Shown here piece after piece: positions 43,113 to 51,339 of a stretch of 64,000 nucleotides of DNA (within the stretch, counting starts at the first letter, position 1; each line of letters begins with the position of its first letter). The DNA is from Pseudomonadota bacterium. GTDB lineage: Bacteria > Pseudomonadota > Alphaproteobacteria > Rhizobiales > Methylopilaceae. A program made the translations under genes and the position numbers. The stretch lies in assembly GCA_023388965.1 (NCBI GenBank), contig JAEWFF010000018.1:167075-231074 (forward strand). The letters run 5' to 3'. The notes under the pieces were generated by a model. That model had not been told where the DNA came from. It worked only from the letters and a program-made list of their open reading frames with translations, and did not search any database.

Positions 43113-43643
43113 TTAACGTCGATTGCCTTGACGTTTCCGGCTGGCAAATAACTTTGCTTCTTTTTCGAGCTGAGATCCCCAAAGTTCCGTGTCTGCCAAA
43201 GCGCGTTGGGGTTTCCACCCGTTTCGGACGGCCATCTCTGCTTGCCGGCAAAACAAACGGGTGCACTTCAGCGGCCGCCCAATGCAGTCTGTGAAATCGA
43301 GGCCGAGCGTTGCCAAGATTTCAACACGCGCCACGTCATCTACGTTAGCGGTTCGAAACCGGGCCTCGTGCTTGGCCAGAACGCGTTCGTAATCTTTGCG
43401 ATCAGTGGCAGACAGGCTGTCATGCTGTTCGTATTCCCAGAGCAATGTATCTGCGTACGTCAGGCCAAATGTCTGTTTCGACAAATCGTCTCCGTCCGAA
43501 TGCAATACCTGCTCAAATGTTGCCCGTTGAAGGCGATCTTCAAACTCCTGGAAACCTAAGAGATCCAGAAGGCGCACCATGCTCCGGTTTGCTGGCTTCT
43601 GTCCTGTCCACTCGTAGGCCTGCAAGCGGCGTGAGTTGTTCAT
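43113..43643 (-). CDS. Hypothetical prophage protein
   Basis: A 176-residue, charged, helical protein with a central Cys pair (residues 126 and 133). The N terminus MNNSRRLQAYEWTGQKPANRSMVRLLDLLGF may bind DNA, but no named motif fits. It is the only minus-strand gene in the left half and is convergent with the RepA-like gene. Role unknown; a regulatory or exclusion function is possible. Confidence 0.6.
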   Translation of the reverse strand: MNNSRRLQAYEWTGQKPANRSMVRLLDLLGFQEFEDRLQRATFEQVLHSDGDDLSKQTFGLTYADTLLWEYEQHDSLSATDRKDYERVLAKHEARFRTANVDDVARVEILATLGLDFTDCIGRPLKCTRLFCRQAEMAVRNGWKPQRALADTELWGSQLEKEAKLFASRKRQGNRR

Positions 43644-43923
43644 TCAAAGCTAATCCATAAAGCGATTCGTTATTACCATACCATCTATGGGATATCTGCC
43701 GGAAGCACCTACCATGCCCGCCTCCGAAGTCCAGACACCCCTCGCCTAGGGACCGGCGCGGGAGTCGCGAACGAAACGCCGCAAGTTTTCAAAATGGGTT
43801 CCATGCGACTCAGCCCTCGCTGTGCTATAAACGAGTCGAAGAAGACGCACTGACGAGCCTACGTTCTGAAATCAGCGCAACTCGCGCCGACGCTGGCAAC
43901 GCGTCGAAGTAGGGCTTCTTCTC
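43644..43923. promoter_or_regulatory. Divergent control region of the left half
   Basis: 280 bases between the minus-strand hypothetical gene and the plus-strand regulator-like gene. Contains the 13-mer TAGGGACCGGCGC at 43747-43759, repeated upstream of the small terminase gene. Promoters for both directions should lie here. Confidence 0.5.
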
Positions 43924-44655
43924 ATGTCAAACAAACGTGGCCCCACCGGGTGGCCTCTGCACGGGCTTTTCGCTCGCGGTGAACTCGGCATCTCAGAAAT
44001 CGAAAATCGCCGCCACTGGCAGGCCGCCCAGCGGTTTAAGCAGACATACGAATATTCAGCCGAGCCCATTCCGAACGATCGGGAGGAATGGCGGGATCTG
44101 ATGCTGCCGCTCACGGCTGACGCCGACGCGCTCGATGGCGGGGAGGATATGGCACCGCTCCCCGACGACTCCGTCGCGGACCATGATGACGACGGCGAAT
44201 GGAATGACGCCGGCACGGCCGCTCTGGGCAACGTTGTTGACTGTTCGGCGTTCGATGCCTTCCGCGACACACCGGCGCCCGGTGAAGAGATCAGCGCTAA
44301 GCAGACCTTGGCGTTAGCTGCGACAGCGCTCGGGCCGGCCTATCCTGTTGTCGTGGCCGCTGTCTGTCGTGGCTGGAATCTGCAGCAGATCGGCGAGACG
44401 GAAGTTGAGATCGGATCGAACGCCGCCACGGCACGCGGCGTGGGTAAGGGCATGCTCCGGATCGCGCTCCGGTCGCTCACGGCGTTCTGGCTCGCCTTCG
44501 ATCGGCACGTTGAAGGCACGCCGCTGATCCGCACTTGGCCGCTGGTTGCGACGCCGGCGTGGCTGTTCGCGGATATGCCGGACATTCGCTGGCGCCGAGG
44601 CACAACCGAGGCCGACAATGACAATTACCGCGGCCAGGTCGCAGTAGCTGCATAG
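43924..44655 (+). CDS. HTH-containing prophage protein, regulator candidate
   Basis: A 243-residue protein. The middle is acidic and low-complexity (residues about 60-110). The C-terminal half has WNLQQIGETEVEIGSNAATARGVGKGMLRIALRSL (about 150-184), which reads like a helix-turn-helix with repeated helices. The function may be control of the late genes. An intrinsic terminator follows at 44699-44723. Confidence 0.6.
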   Translation: MSNKRGPTGWPLHGLFARGELGISEIENRRHWQAAQRFKQTYEYSAEPIPNDREEWRDLMLPLTADADALDGGEDMAPLPDDSVADHDDDGEWNDAGTAALGNVVDCSAFDAFRDTPAPGEEISAKQTLALAATALGPAYPVVVAAVCRGWNLQQIGETEVEIGSNAATARGVGKGMLRIALRSLTAFWLAFDRHVEGTPLIRTWPLVATPAWLFADMPDIRWRRGTTEADNDNYRGQVAVAA

Positions 44656-44698
44656 GATCGACGCCACCACAAATCGGTATGCTATAACTTGGATATGA

Positions 44699-44723
44699 GG
44701 GGTCGCTTCGGCGGCCCCTTTTT
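44699..44723 (+). terminator. Intrinsic terminator
   Basis: GGGGTCGC, loop TTCG, GCGGCCCC, then TTTTT. It separates the regulator-like gene from the capsid-proximal genes. Confidence 0.75.
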
Positions 44724-44960
44724 ACGTACCGCCCTACGTATCGCGACCGTCGTTGCCAAATTGACGGTCGCACTTCTTCATCGCCACGCGTGATCTACCT
44801 AACACGTCGATGGCGTGAGCCCGGCCCTGTCGCTTCGGTGACGGGGCCGCGGGCGCTCGTTTCGCTGGAGCGCGGATGTACCGACCGGCGAGCGAGTTTG
44901 CCGTGGGGCGTATTGTTCATTTGGCCCGAAGAAATCACTTTTTGGATAAGGAGAAGCGCA

Positions 44961-45518
44961 GTGCGAAAGTCGGCACTGATGAGCGTCTGCGCCCGTCGGC
45001 TCGATATCCCGGAAGGCCGCGTCAGACATCTAACAACCCGCGCGACCGACGCCGGGCTCCTGCCTCGTGCGCAAGGCGGTGCAATACCGCCCATGTCCCC
45101 CGAAGACGCAGCCACCTTCTTGATCGCCGTATTGGCGGACCGAGGACTCGGAAACGTTCCGGCTACCGTCAAGGAATTCTCAGAATTGAGCTGCGGTACG
45201 GAAACCCTCCACTCGGCGCTCACTGCAATCTTCGCAGGTGGCGATCCTACTTTGGCCGCGGCCTCGGGGCTCTTGGTCCTGCGGCTCGACCCGGCCTCCG
45301 CGGCGCTCACGGCCGGCGGACATCACCGTCGTTACGGGCCGGAGCCCGACGACAAGTCGGCTGGAAAGACAGTCTTCGTACCGGGACAGGTTCTCGCAGC
45401 CATCGCCCTGGAATTTTGCGGACGTAGTACGGACGAAGCGGACCAACTTGTCGCGCTGGCACAGTTGTCGGCGACGATCAGCGGCGCCGCTTATGAAAGG
45501 AAATATATTGAGTATTGA
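44961..45518 (+). CDS. Phage hypothetical protein with N-terminal HTH-like region
   Basis: A 185-residue protein from GTG at 44961, chosen because AAGGAG (44948-44953) lies eight bases before. The frame is open to 44790, but that extension is atypical. The N terminus CARRLDIPEGRVRHLTTRATDAGLLP resembles a winged-helix DNA-binding element, the rest is not recognisable. It lies directly upstream of the small protein and capsid genes, so could be a late regulator or packaging partner. Confidence 0.62.
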   Translation: MRKSALMSVCARRLDIPEGRVRHLTTRATDAGLLPRAQGGAIPPMSPEDAATFLIAVLADRGLGNVPATVKEFSELSCGTETLHSALTAIFAGGDPTLAAASGLLVLRLDPASAALTAGGHHRRYGPEPDDKSAGKTVFVPGQVLAAIALEFCGRSTDEADQLVALAQLSATISGAAYERKYIEY

Positions 45519-45870
45519 CAAACAGCTTGAAGAGCTTCGGGCGTTGTGCGCCACGACGACTGACAATCGCGTCGAGACCCTTGTCGCAGGGATGACGATT
45601 CGTCCGGACGGCCTGTACGAGCCGTCGCACAGCGTGATCGATGTGTTCTTCCCCCCTGGTGAACAACACGAAGGTGCGGACCACTGGACTCCCGCGAACA
45701 AGCGCGAGTCGGTGTTCCGCCGCGTCAACGAAATCGTAGCCGTCGGCCTCGCCGAGGCCGAGGCCGAAAAGGTCGCCGCCGCCGGTGGTGAATATCCCCA
45801 CGCAAAAGTAATCGCCGCCCGTCGCGCTGCTCGACATGCCGTCGGCAGGGCGCTCGGCGACTTTGCATAA
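45493..45870 (+). CDS. Small hypothetical protein upstream of capsid
   Basis: A 125-residue acidic protein from ATG at 45493, or 120 residues from a TTG at 45508 with AAAGGA spaced eight bases before it. Sequence is mixed, with SIDKQLEELRAL at the start and AEAEAEKVAAAGGEYPHAKVIAARRAARHAV at the end, which looks helical. It overlaps the previous gene by 26 bases and is 44 bases from the capsid gene. No motif. Confidence 0.6.
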   Translation: MKGNILSIDKQLEELRALCATTTDNRVETLVAGMTIRPDGLYEPSHSVIDVFFPPGEQHEGADHWTPANKRESVFRRVNEIVAVGLAEAEAEKVAAAGGEYPHAKVIAARRAARHAVGRALGDFA

Positions 45871-45914
45871 CTACATCAACCGCGCCGCTCTGGCGCAGAA
45901 AGACTACAACACAC

Positions 45915-47036
45915 ATGATTGCTGAAAAAATTGAAGCGCTGGGCGCCGCTGTCAAAGCGATGCGCGACGAGCAGGAGACTCGCATCCACGAGCTCGAAAA
46001 GCGCGCTGCCCGTGAACCTGCGAACGATAATACGTACTACGACGTTTCGGACAATGGCAACGTTCTTGAACACGCCATCCTGAGTTCAAAGGAAGCTCAG
46101 GATCTGAATTCGCAGGTCCGCGGGCGGGCAATGATCCACCTCCACGGTGAGCGCGCCGCCATTACTTCCGGGAACGGTACCGTTGGCGCTGGTCGCTCTG
46201 CTGGAACATCGCTTGTCCCTGGCCATCGAGTGCCGGGCATCGTAACTCCTGCGGATCGGGAATTCACCATTCGCGACGTGATCGGCACTGCGCCCACTCA
46301 GTCGGCCTCGGTCGAGTTTGTCCGGGAGACCGGGTTTACCAACAGCTCGCGTCCCGTAACTGAGGGTGAAACGAAACCGACTTCGGATATTACGTTCGAC
46401 CTGAGCACGGCGCCCGTGCGCACGATTGCTCACATGTTCTACGCCTCGAAGCAGATTCTGGACGATACCCCCGGGCTGGCGGCATATGTCGGCGCTCGCG
46501 GTGCTTACGGACTGCGCGTGACCGAGGAGGCGCAGATTCTCAACGGTAACGGGACGGGCCAGAATCTCAACGGTATCATCCCGCAAGCCTCGGAGTTGGA
46601 CAGCGACCTTCGCGAGCCGGGCGCCAGCCGCATCGATGTTCTTCGTCGCGCCATTCAGCAGGTGCGCCGGTCGGAACTCCGAGCGAACGCGATCGTGCTC
46701 CATCCCGACGACTGGGCCGAAATCGAGCTGACAAAGGACGAAGAAAAGCGCTTCCTCGTCGGCAACCCGCTCGCTCCCATTGCCGGGCGCATCTGGGGCC
46801 TTCCTGTCGTCCAAACGACGGCAATGGAAGCCGGCACTTTCCTAACTGGCGCGTTCGACCTGGGCGCAACCGTATGGGACCGCCAGAATACGACGATCGA
46901 GATTTCGACCGAGCATGCGGATCTGTTCGCCAAGAACATGGTTGCCATCCGCGTCGAGAACCGCGTTGCGCTTACGACATTCCGCCCAGAGGCGTTTGTC
47001 GCCGACGAATTCGGAACAGTCGTCACCTCCTCGTAA
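45915..47036 (+). CDS. Major capsid protein, HK97 fold
   Basis: A 373-residue protein with a short N-terminal coiled coil (residues 5-35), then an N-arm and the P domain of HK97-type capsids: TRVLP-like segments are not seen, but VEFVRETGFTNSSRPVTEGETKPTSDITF, QILDDTPGLAAYVGARGAYGLRVTEEAQILNGNG and the C-terminal RVENRVALTTFRPEAFV are typical (quoted only in parts: EGETKP near 146, LNGNG near 211). A full delta scaffold domain as in HK97 is not present, and no prohead protease gene lies upstream, so maturation must use another scaffold or a helper protease. Confidence 0.85.
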   Translation: MIAEKIEALGAAVKAMRDEQETRIHELEKRAAREPANDNTYYDVSDNGNVLEHAILSSKEAQDLNSQVRGRAMIHLHGERAAITSGNGTVGAGRSAGTSLVPGHRVPGIVTPADREFTIRDVIGTAPTQSASVEFVRETGFTNSSRPVTEGETKPTSDITFDLSTAPVRTIAHMFYASKQILDDTPGLAAYVGARGAYGLRVTEEAQILNGNGTGQNLNGIIPQASELDSDLREPGASRIDVLRRAIQQVRRSELRANAIVLHPDDWAEIELTKDEEKRFLVGNPLAPIAGRIWGLPVVQTTAMEAGTFLTGAFDLGATVWDRQNTTIEISTEHADLFAKNMVAIRVENRVALTTFRPEAFVADEFGTVVTSS

Positions 47037-47184
47037 CGACTGAGATTGGCGCCGGGTGCGCGGCGGCGGGGCGCCAGCCCTTCCTAGGGGTGATTTTGAC
47101 CGCCGTCGCATGACCGCTGGCCGAGACCCCACCTCTCGCGAGGTGCGGCCAGCGGTTTCATACTTCAGATATAAAGGACCATAA

Positions 47185-47391
47185 ATGCCTGTAGGCACAA
47201 TTCAACGATGGGAAACCGAGCGCGGTTTCGGTTTTATTAGTGACGATTCGGATGCGATGAAAAAGTGGGCTTTCGTCCATATCACGGAAACGCCGGACCA
47301 TCGCGCGCCGGAAGTCGGCGACGCATTCAGCTATGAGGTGCGCGAAGGACGCGACGGGCGCGAACGTGCCACGCGACTAACCGCACTGTAG
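47185..47391 (+). CDS. Cold-shock-domain protein (CspA-like) of the element
   Basis: A 68-residue protein with the cold-shock fold: GTIQRWETERGFGFIS near residues 4-19 (RNP1-type RGFGFI), FVHITE near 30-35 (RNP2-like) and a C-terminal strand. It binds single-stranded nucleic acid. It lies between capsid and small terminase, and an AAAGGACC site precedes the ATG. In phage it may act in packaging, recombination or RNA stability, but the role is not shown. Confidence 0.75.
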   Translation: MPVGTIQRWETERGFGFISDDSDAMKKWAFVHITETPDHRAPEVGDAFSYEVREGRDGRERATRLTAL

Positions 47392-47428
47392 GGCCAGGGT
47401 ATAGATCACACTCGACGAAGGCCCTGCT

Positions 47429-47441
47429 TAGGGACCGGCGC
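47429..47441. other. Repeated 13-mer upstream of terS, packaging-site candidate
   Basis: TAGGGACCGGCGC, identical to 43747-43759. It lies 45 bases before the small terminase start, a typical place for a cos or pac site. Confidence 0.45.
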
Positions 47442-47486
47442 CCACCTCGCGCGCGCATTTCCGCAAATGAAACTATGGGGGTCAAG

Positions 47487-47867
47487 ATGGCTCGCCCCAG
47501 AATGTCCTTGGCGCAGGCCGAAATCACGGGCGCGATTTACAAAGACCCGCAGCGATTTCGTGGGCGCAACGAACCTTACATTGGCGATCCGCTGGGCGAC
47601 CCGCCAGATTACCTTTCAGAGGCCGAGGCTAATGCTTGGCGCGACATTGCCGTTACACTTCCCTGGTTGAATCGCAGCCATGGTTGCATCATGCATATCG
47701 CGGCTCGCCTCACGGCCGGCCTACGCCAAGGCACACTCGGTGTTCCCGGCATGCAGTTGTTGCGCGTCACGCTCGGCCAGCTCGGCGCTACGCCGGCGGA
47801 CCGACACCGCGTGCCGGATCTGCCGGCCGAAACCGGGGGCGATCCCGCCGACGAGTTCTTTCGTTAG
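47487..47867 (+). CDS. Small terminase subunit, P27 family-like
   Basis: A 126-residue protein from the ATG at 47487 (GGGGG seven bases earlier). The start MARPRMSLAQAEITGAIYKDPQRFRGR with RN-x-P and GDPPDYLSEAEANAWRDIAVTLPWL is the P27-type pattern with an N-terminal DNA-binding helix group and W/L-rich middle. It recognises the packaging site and hands the DNA to a large terminase, which this element does not encode. Confidence 0.72.
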   Translation: MARPRMSLAQAEITGAIYKDPQRFRGRNEPYIGDPLGDPPDYLSEAEANAWRDIAVTLPWLNRSHGCIMHIAARLTAGLRQGTLGVPGMQLLRVTLGQLGATPADRHRVPDLPAETGGDPADEFFR

Positions 47868-47971
47868 TCCGCGCAATCTGGCTTTTTCTACGCGCAACTG
47901 ACGGGGCTTTGATCTTGCGGAGGGAGCAACCTTGTCGCACCATGAAAGCCATTTCTGCATGAGGGCCAGGG

Positions 47972-48118
47972 ATGAACGAAAACAGGGCGGCTGCTTTCAA
48001 GGCGATAGCGGAGCAGCTGAAGGAGCTCGAAGATCGGGCAAAAGAGTTGAAGTCTGAAGAACTCGTCACGTTTTTAAGTTTGGCGAGGCAGCGAGCGCTT
48101 TATCTGGCCAACAAGTAG
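47972..48118 (+). CDS. Small coiled-coil protein (48 residues)
   Basis: Short frame with MNENRAAAFKAIAEQLKELE at the start and a helix continuing to LYLANK. A GGGCCAGGG stretch lies before the ATG. The composition and helix period favour a real small protein between the terminase and tail genes. Confidence 0.5.
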   Translation: MNENRAAAFKAIAEQLKELEDRAKELKSEELVTFLSLARQRALYLANK

Positions 48119-48156
48119 GCGGGTCGCTCGCGGAACTATGTGAACAGCCGCTTCCA

Positions 48157-48180
48157 GCCCGCCTCGCGCGGGCTTTTTTT
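48157..48180 (+). terminator. Intrinsic terminator
   Basis: GCCCGC (48157-48162), loop CTCGC, GCGGGC (48168-48173), then TTTTTTT. Nearly the same as 38733-38754. It lies between the small terminase group and the tail genes. Confidence 0.8.
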
Positions 48181-48206
48181 ATCCCATCATCATCAAGGAG
48201 GCCGCA

Positions 48207-48593
48207 TTGGCCGATTCAATCAACGCCCGCTTTGGCGGCCGCGATGTCACGTTCAAAATCGAGCGTGTAGATCTTCCTGTTTTCGAAGGTCACTTCGGGT
48301 CCGCATTCGCGCTGTTCCAAAAGTTGTCTACGGGCGTTTGGACGACGGAAGATGTCCGCCGCGTCCTGACCTTCGCCGCCACGCCGACTGCGGCGCATGC
48401 GATGGCTCGGCACTGCCTTGCGCATGGCCTGTCTGGCTTCGGCCCTCGTCCGTATCATGCACATGTCGATGAGACGCTGCAACGCAATGCACCCGGCACA
48501 TACGCCGCGCTGGCGTCGCTCGTTCTCGCCGCAGCGCTTTTCGGCGTATCCGACGACGAAGCGACATTCACGGACGAGAATGTCGAAGAGTAA
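48207..48593 (+). CDS. Tail assembly chaperone (GTA/TAC_11-like)
   Basis: A 128-residue protein from TTG at 48207, selected by AAGGAG (48195-48200) with six bases spacing. The N part FKIERVDLPVFEGHFGSAFALFQKL and middle VRRVLTFAAT, then HAMARHCLAHG, fit the gene-transfer-agent-type tail-assembly chaperone family. It helps tape-measure and tube assembly. The gp10-like gene overlaps its end by 14 bases. Confidence 0.7.
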   Translation: MADSINARFGGRDVTFKIERVDLPVFEGHFGSAFALFQKLSTGVWTTEDVRRVLTFAATPTAAHAMARHCLAHGLSGFGPRPYHAHVDETLQRNAPGTYAALASLVLAAALFGVSDDEATFTDENVEE

Positions 48594-48978
48594 CGGCCTA
48601 GACGCATTTCGCCGCAAACTGTCACGCGTTCCCAAATCGATCCGTACGCAAGTGGACGCGGCCAATTTAAAATCGGCGCAGGAGTTCGTTGCCAACGCCA
48701 GGGCCGCTGCACCGAAGGACGAACACGACCTCGCCCGGACGATCCGTCATCATGCCACAGATACTGGCGGCCAGATCGTGCGCGCAGGCGGCGACGAAAC
48801 CACCGTACGGACTCCGGACGGCTCTTACGATTACGCCCGCGCCCAAGAGTTCGGCACGTCGGAGCACGCCGCTAATCCATATTTTTGGCCGATCTACAGA
48901 TTGTTCAAGAAACGCTGGGTGAGCCGCCGCAGCCGCGCATTGAATAAAGCTTTCAAGGAATTTTCAAATGGCCGGTGA
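48580..48978 (+). CDS. HK97 gp10-like tail completion protein
   Basis: A 132-residue protein from ATG at 48580. It shows the gp10-like pattern: basic N-terminal helices (DAFRRKLSRVPKSIRTQVD), EFVANARAAAPKDEHDLARTIRHH, and the C-terminal YDYARAQEFGTSEHAANPYFWPIY with conserved FxEFGT/P-Y-F motif. The family completes the head-tail joint or tail. The stop overlaps the tape-measure start. Confidence 0.75.
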   Translation: MSKSNGLDAFRRKLSRVPKSIRTQVDAANLKSAQEFVANARAAAPKDEHDLARTIRHHATDTGGQIVRAGGDETTVRTPDGSYDYARAQEFGTSEHAANPYFWPIYRLFKKRWVSRRSRALNKAFKEFSNGR

Positions 48979-50866
48979 GCCCGCACTGTACGCGCGCCTC
49001 GAATTGCGCATCAAGGATTTTGAAAAGCAGATGGCGAAGGCCAATCGTGTTGCCGGTCAAGGTCTGGGAAGTATCGAGCGACGTGCTCAGAAATCGTCCT
49101 CGATTATCTCCCGCGCAATGGGCGCCGCAAACGCTTCTCTCGCTTCATTCGGCATGGGCCTCGCCGGCGGAATTGTTGGTGGAGGCGTGGTAGGCGTCCT
49201 TACGAATATTCGCCGAGAGTTGGAGTCCCTCGCAAAGACGAGCGACACGGCGAAAATGCTCGGCGTTAATGTCGAGCGCCTTCAGGAGCTTCGTTATGCA
49301 GCCGACGAAGCCGGCATGGCCGCGAACAACTTTGACGTGGCCTTTCGTCGGTTTATCCGCCGATCGGCCGAGGCCGCACAGGGTACCGGCGCCGCGAAGG
49401 ACGCCTTCAAGGAACTTGGAATTTCGCTTGTCGATAACAACGGCAATTTGAAACAGTCCGAGGACTTACTCAGTGAGGTGGCCGATCAGCTTTCGAAGAT
49501 GCCGAACAGTGCGGACAAGCTGCGCCTTGCGTTTAAGCTGTTCGATACCGACGGCGCCCAGATGGTCAATGTCTTGGCCAACGGTTCGCAGGGCCTCAAA
49601 GACATGGCGGCGGAGGCCCGCCCGCTCGGCGCGGTTGTCGACGCCGCTCTGATCGAGAAGGCCGCAGAGGCTGACAAGGCGTGGGCGAAAACCACCCTGG
49701 CTATGAAGGGCGGCTTCTCGCAATTGGCTGCCGAGCTTGGCGGGCCGCTGGCAACCGAATTCGATTCAATCCTCAAAACCATTCGGGAGATCGCGTATTC
49801 CTGGGACGCTCTGAAAAAGGGGCAGTTCCAGGATGCTCTTGGTATGTACTGGGGTAAAGACGCCGAGAAGGATCTAGCCAAACGCCAGATCAAGGCCGGC
49901 CTCGGTCATCAGCTTACGGCGAGCGAGGCGGCTGGGTATTATCAGGCCTCAGGTATGGTGCCGCCGAAGGAGAACAAGCCCGCGCCGCCCGGAAGCGGCG
50001 GCAACAGTATGGACCGCTTGGCCAAGTCTTATGCGGACATCGAGAAGATAGCTAACCAGCGCCTCGCAACGATGGCGATGGAGCAGCAGGCGCTAGGCAT
50101 GACAACCGCGGCAGCCGCGGCGCTTCGTTTTGAGCACGATATGCTGAATGCCGCGGAGCGCATCGGCGTACAGTTGACACCTCAGCAGACCGCCGCGCTT
50201 AAGGCCAAAGCCCAGGAAATGGGCGCGTTGGCCGAGGCGACGGAGGAAGCCGCGGAGAAACAGCAGCGGCTCGCCGATCTGGAAGGCATGACGACCAACG
50301 CGATTTCGGGCTTCGTGTCCGACCTGCGTAACGGCGTCTCGGCTGCCGAAGCCTTTGGCAATGCGCTGAATAAGATCGCCGATCAGCTTATAGACATGGC
50401 GATCCGCAATCTCGTGTCGAACGCGTTCGGTGGGCTTGGAGGTGGCGGAGGGGGTGGGGGCTTCTTTAGCGGCATCGGCAGGCTCTTTGGCTTTGCCGAA
50501 GGCGGCTATACCGGCAACGGCGGCAAGCACGAGGCTAAGGGCGTCGTGCACGGCGGCGAGTACGTATTCAGCAAAGCCGCCGTTCAGAAAGCCGGCGCAG
50601 GCAATTTGCACGCGCTACATCGCCAGCTAAAGGGCTACGCCAATGGCGGTCTCGTCGGCGGCTCGGTGCGGACAGCGGCACCGGCCAAGGCAGCGCAGCC
50701 CGTTGTCATTCAGATGAACAACGACTTCCGGGGCGTCGACGCTAGCAGCCGTGCCTACATCGAAAGCCGACTGGCCGTGGTGAAGCAGGACGCGATCAAG
50801 GCTGCTGTGGCGGCTGTGCCAAGGGCCGCTGGTAGCAGGCCCGGGTATTTCCAAAGCGGACGATAA
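48968..50866 (+). CDS. Tape-measure protein
   Basis: A 632-residue protein with long helical parts: an N-terminal coiled coil (residues about 10-55), a membrane-like glycine-rich segment ASFGMGLAGGIVGGGVVGVL near 55-76, helix bundles to about 430, then NLVSNAFGGLGGGGGGGG and the tail-adjacent region AEGGYTGNGGKHEAKGVVHGGEYVFSKAAV typical of lambda-like tape measures. It sets tail length in the virion. It is much shorter than most, implying a short tail. It is intact, unlike the copy at 27.7 kb. Confidence 0.82.
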   Translation: MAGEPALYARLELRIKDFEKQMAKANRVAGQGLGSIERRAQKSSSIISRAMGAANASLASFGMGLAGGIVGGGVVGVLTNIRRELESLAKTSDTAKMLGVNVERLQELRYAADEAGMAANNFDVAFRRFIRRSAEAAQGTGAAKDAFKELGISLVDNNGNLKQSEDLLSEVADQLSKMPNSADKLRLAFKLFDTDGAQMVNVLANGSQGLKDMAAEARPLGAVVDAALIEKAAEADKAWAKTTLAMKGGFSQLAAELGGPLATEFDSILKTIREIAYSWDALKKGQFQDALGMYWGKDAEKDLAKRQIKAGLGHQLTASEAAGYYQASGMVPPKENKPAPPGSGGNSMDRLAKSYADIEKIANQRLATMAMEQQALGMTTAAAAALRFEHDMLNAAERIGVQLTPQQTAALKAKAQEMGALAEATEEAAEKQQRLADLEGMTTNAISGFVSDLRNGVSAAEAFGNALNKIADQLIDMAIRNLVSNAFGGLGGGGGGGGFFSGIGRLFGFAEGGYTGNGGKHEAKGVVHGGEYVFSKAAVQKAGAGNLHALHRQLKGYANGGLVGGSVRTAAPAKAAQPVVIQMNNDFRGVDASSRAYIESRLAVVKQDAIKAAVAAVPRAAGSRPGYFQSGR

Positions 50867-50895
50867 GCCCACACATCTACTGAATGGAGGCCACC

Positions 50896-51339
50896 TTGGC
50901 CAATTCTAAACGCTCTCGACTTGAGGCGGAGATCGAACGCGCCATTGCGCGCACCGATGATCTCGCGCCCGCGTTCCGGTGGGGGCGCCGCGACTGTCTC
51001 TTGTTCGCCGCGAACATCGTGCGTCGCGCCATCGGTATCGATCCTGCGGAGCCGTGGCGCGGGCGTTATTACAGCCAATCCGGCGCGGAACGTGTCATCG
51101 GCCCGCGTGGGTTGCTCTGGGTTTCGCGCCAGCGTGCACGCGAGATCGGCGCGAAGCGCGTGAAGGTCGCGGACGCCAAAGTCGGCGACTGGGGCTGCCT
51201 GAAGTCTCCGTACCGAGGCAGCGTCATCAAATATCGCAACGATTATTGGCTGGGCTGCGGTCCCGGATTTGGCGGCATGACGCTGGTCAAGAACGAGCGT
51301 GTCGCTGCTGCATGGAGCTTCTGCGATGACGAGGTTTAA
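50896..51339 (+). CDS. NlpC/P60-like tail peptidoglycan hydrolase (DUF6950-like)
   Basis: A 147-residue protein from TTG at 50896; a GGAGG at 50886-50890 with five bases spacing supports this start over the ATG at 50884. The segment FRWGRRDCLLFAAN near 35-48 has the Asp-Cys pair expected of a Cys hydrolase, and CGPGFGG follows near 120. Such proteins cut peptidoglycan as the tail penetrates. It is followed by the tail-tip gene, overlapping by 14 bases. Confidence 0.65.
   Translation: MANSKRSRLEAEIERAIARTDDLAPAFRWGRRDCLLFAANIVRRAIGIDPAEPWRGRYYSQSGAERVIGPRGLLWVSRQRAREIGAKRVKVADAKVGDWGCLKSPYRGSVIKYRNDYWLGCGPGFGGMTLVKNERVAAAWSFCDDEV

Noticed and set aside
44790..44960. N-terminal extension of the 185-residue element protein
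   Set aside because: The AAGGAG site before GTG 44961 defines the start; the extension has atypical composition.
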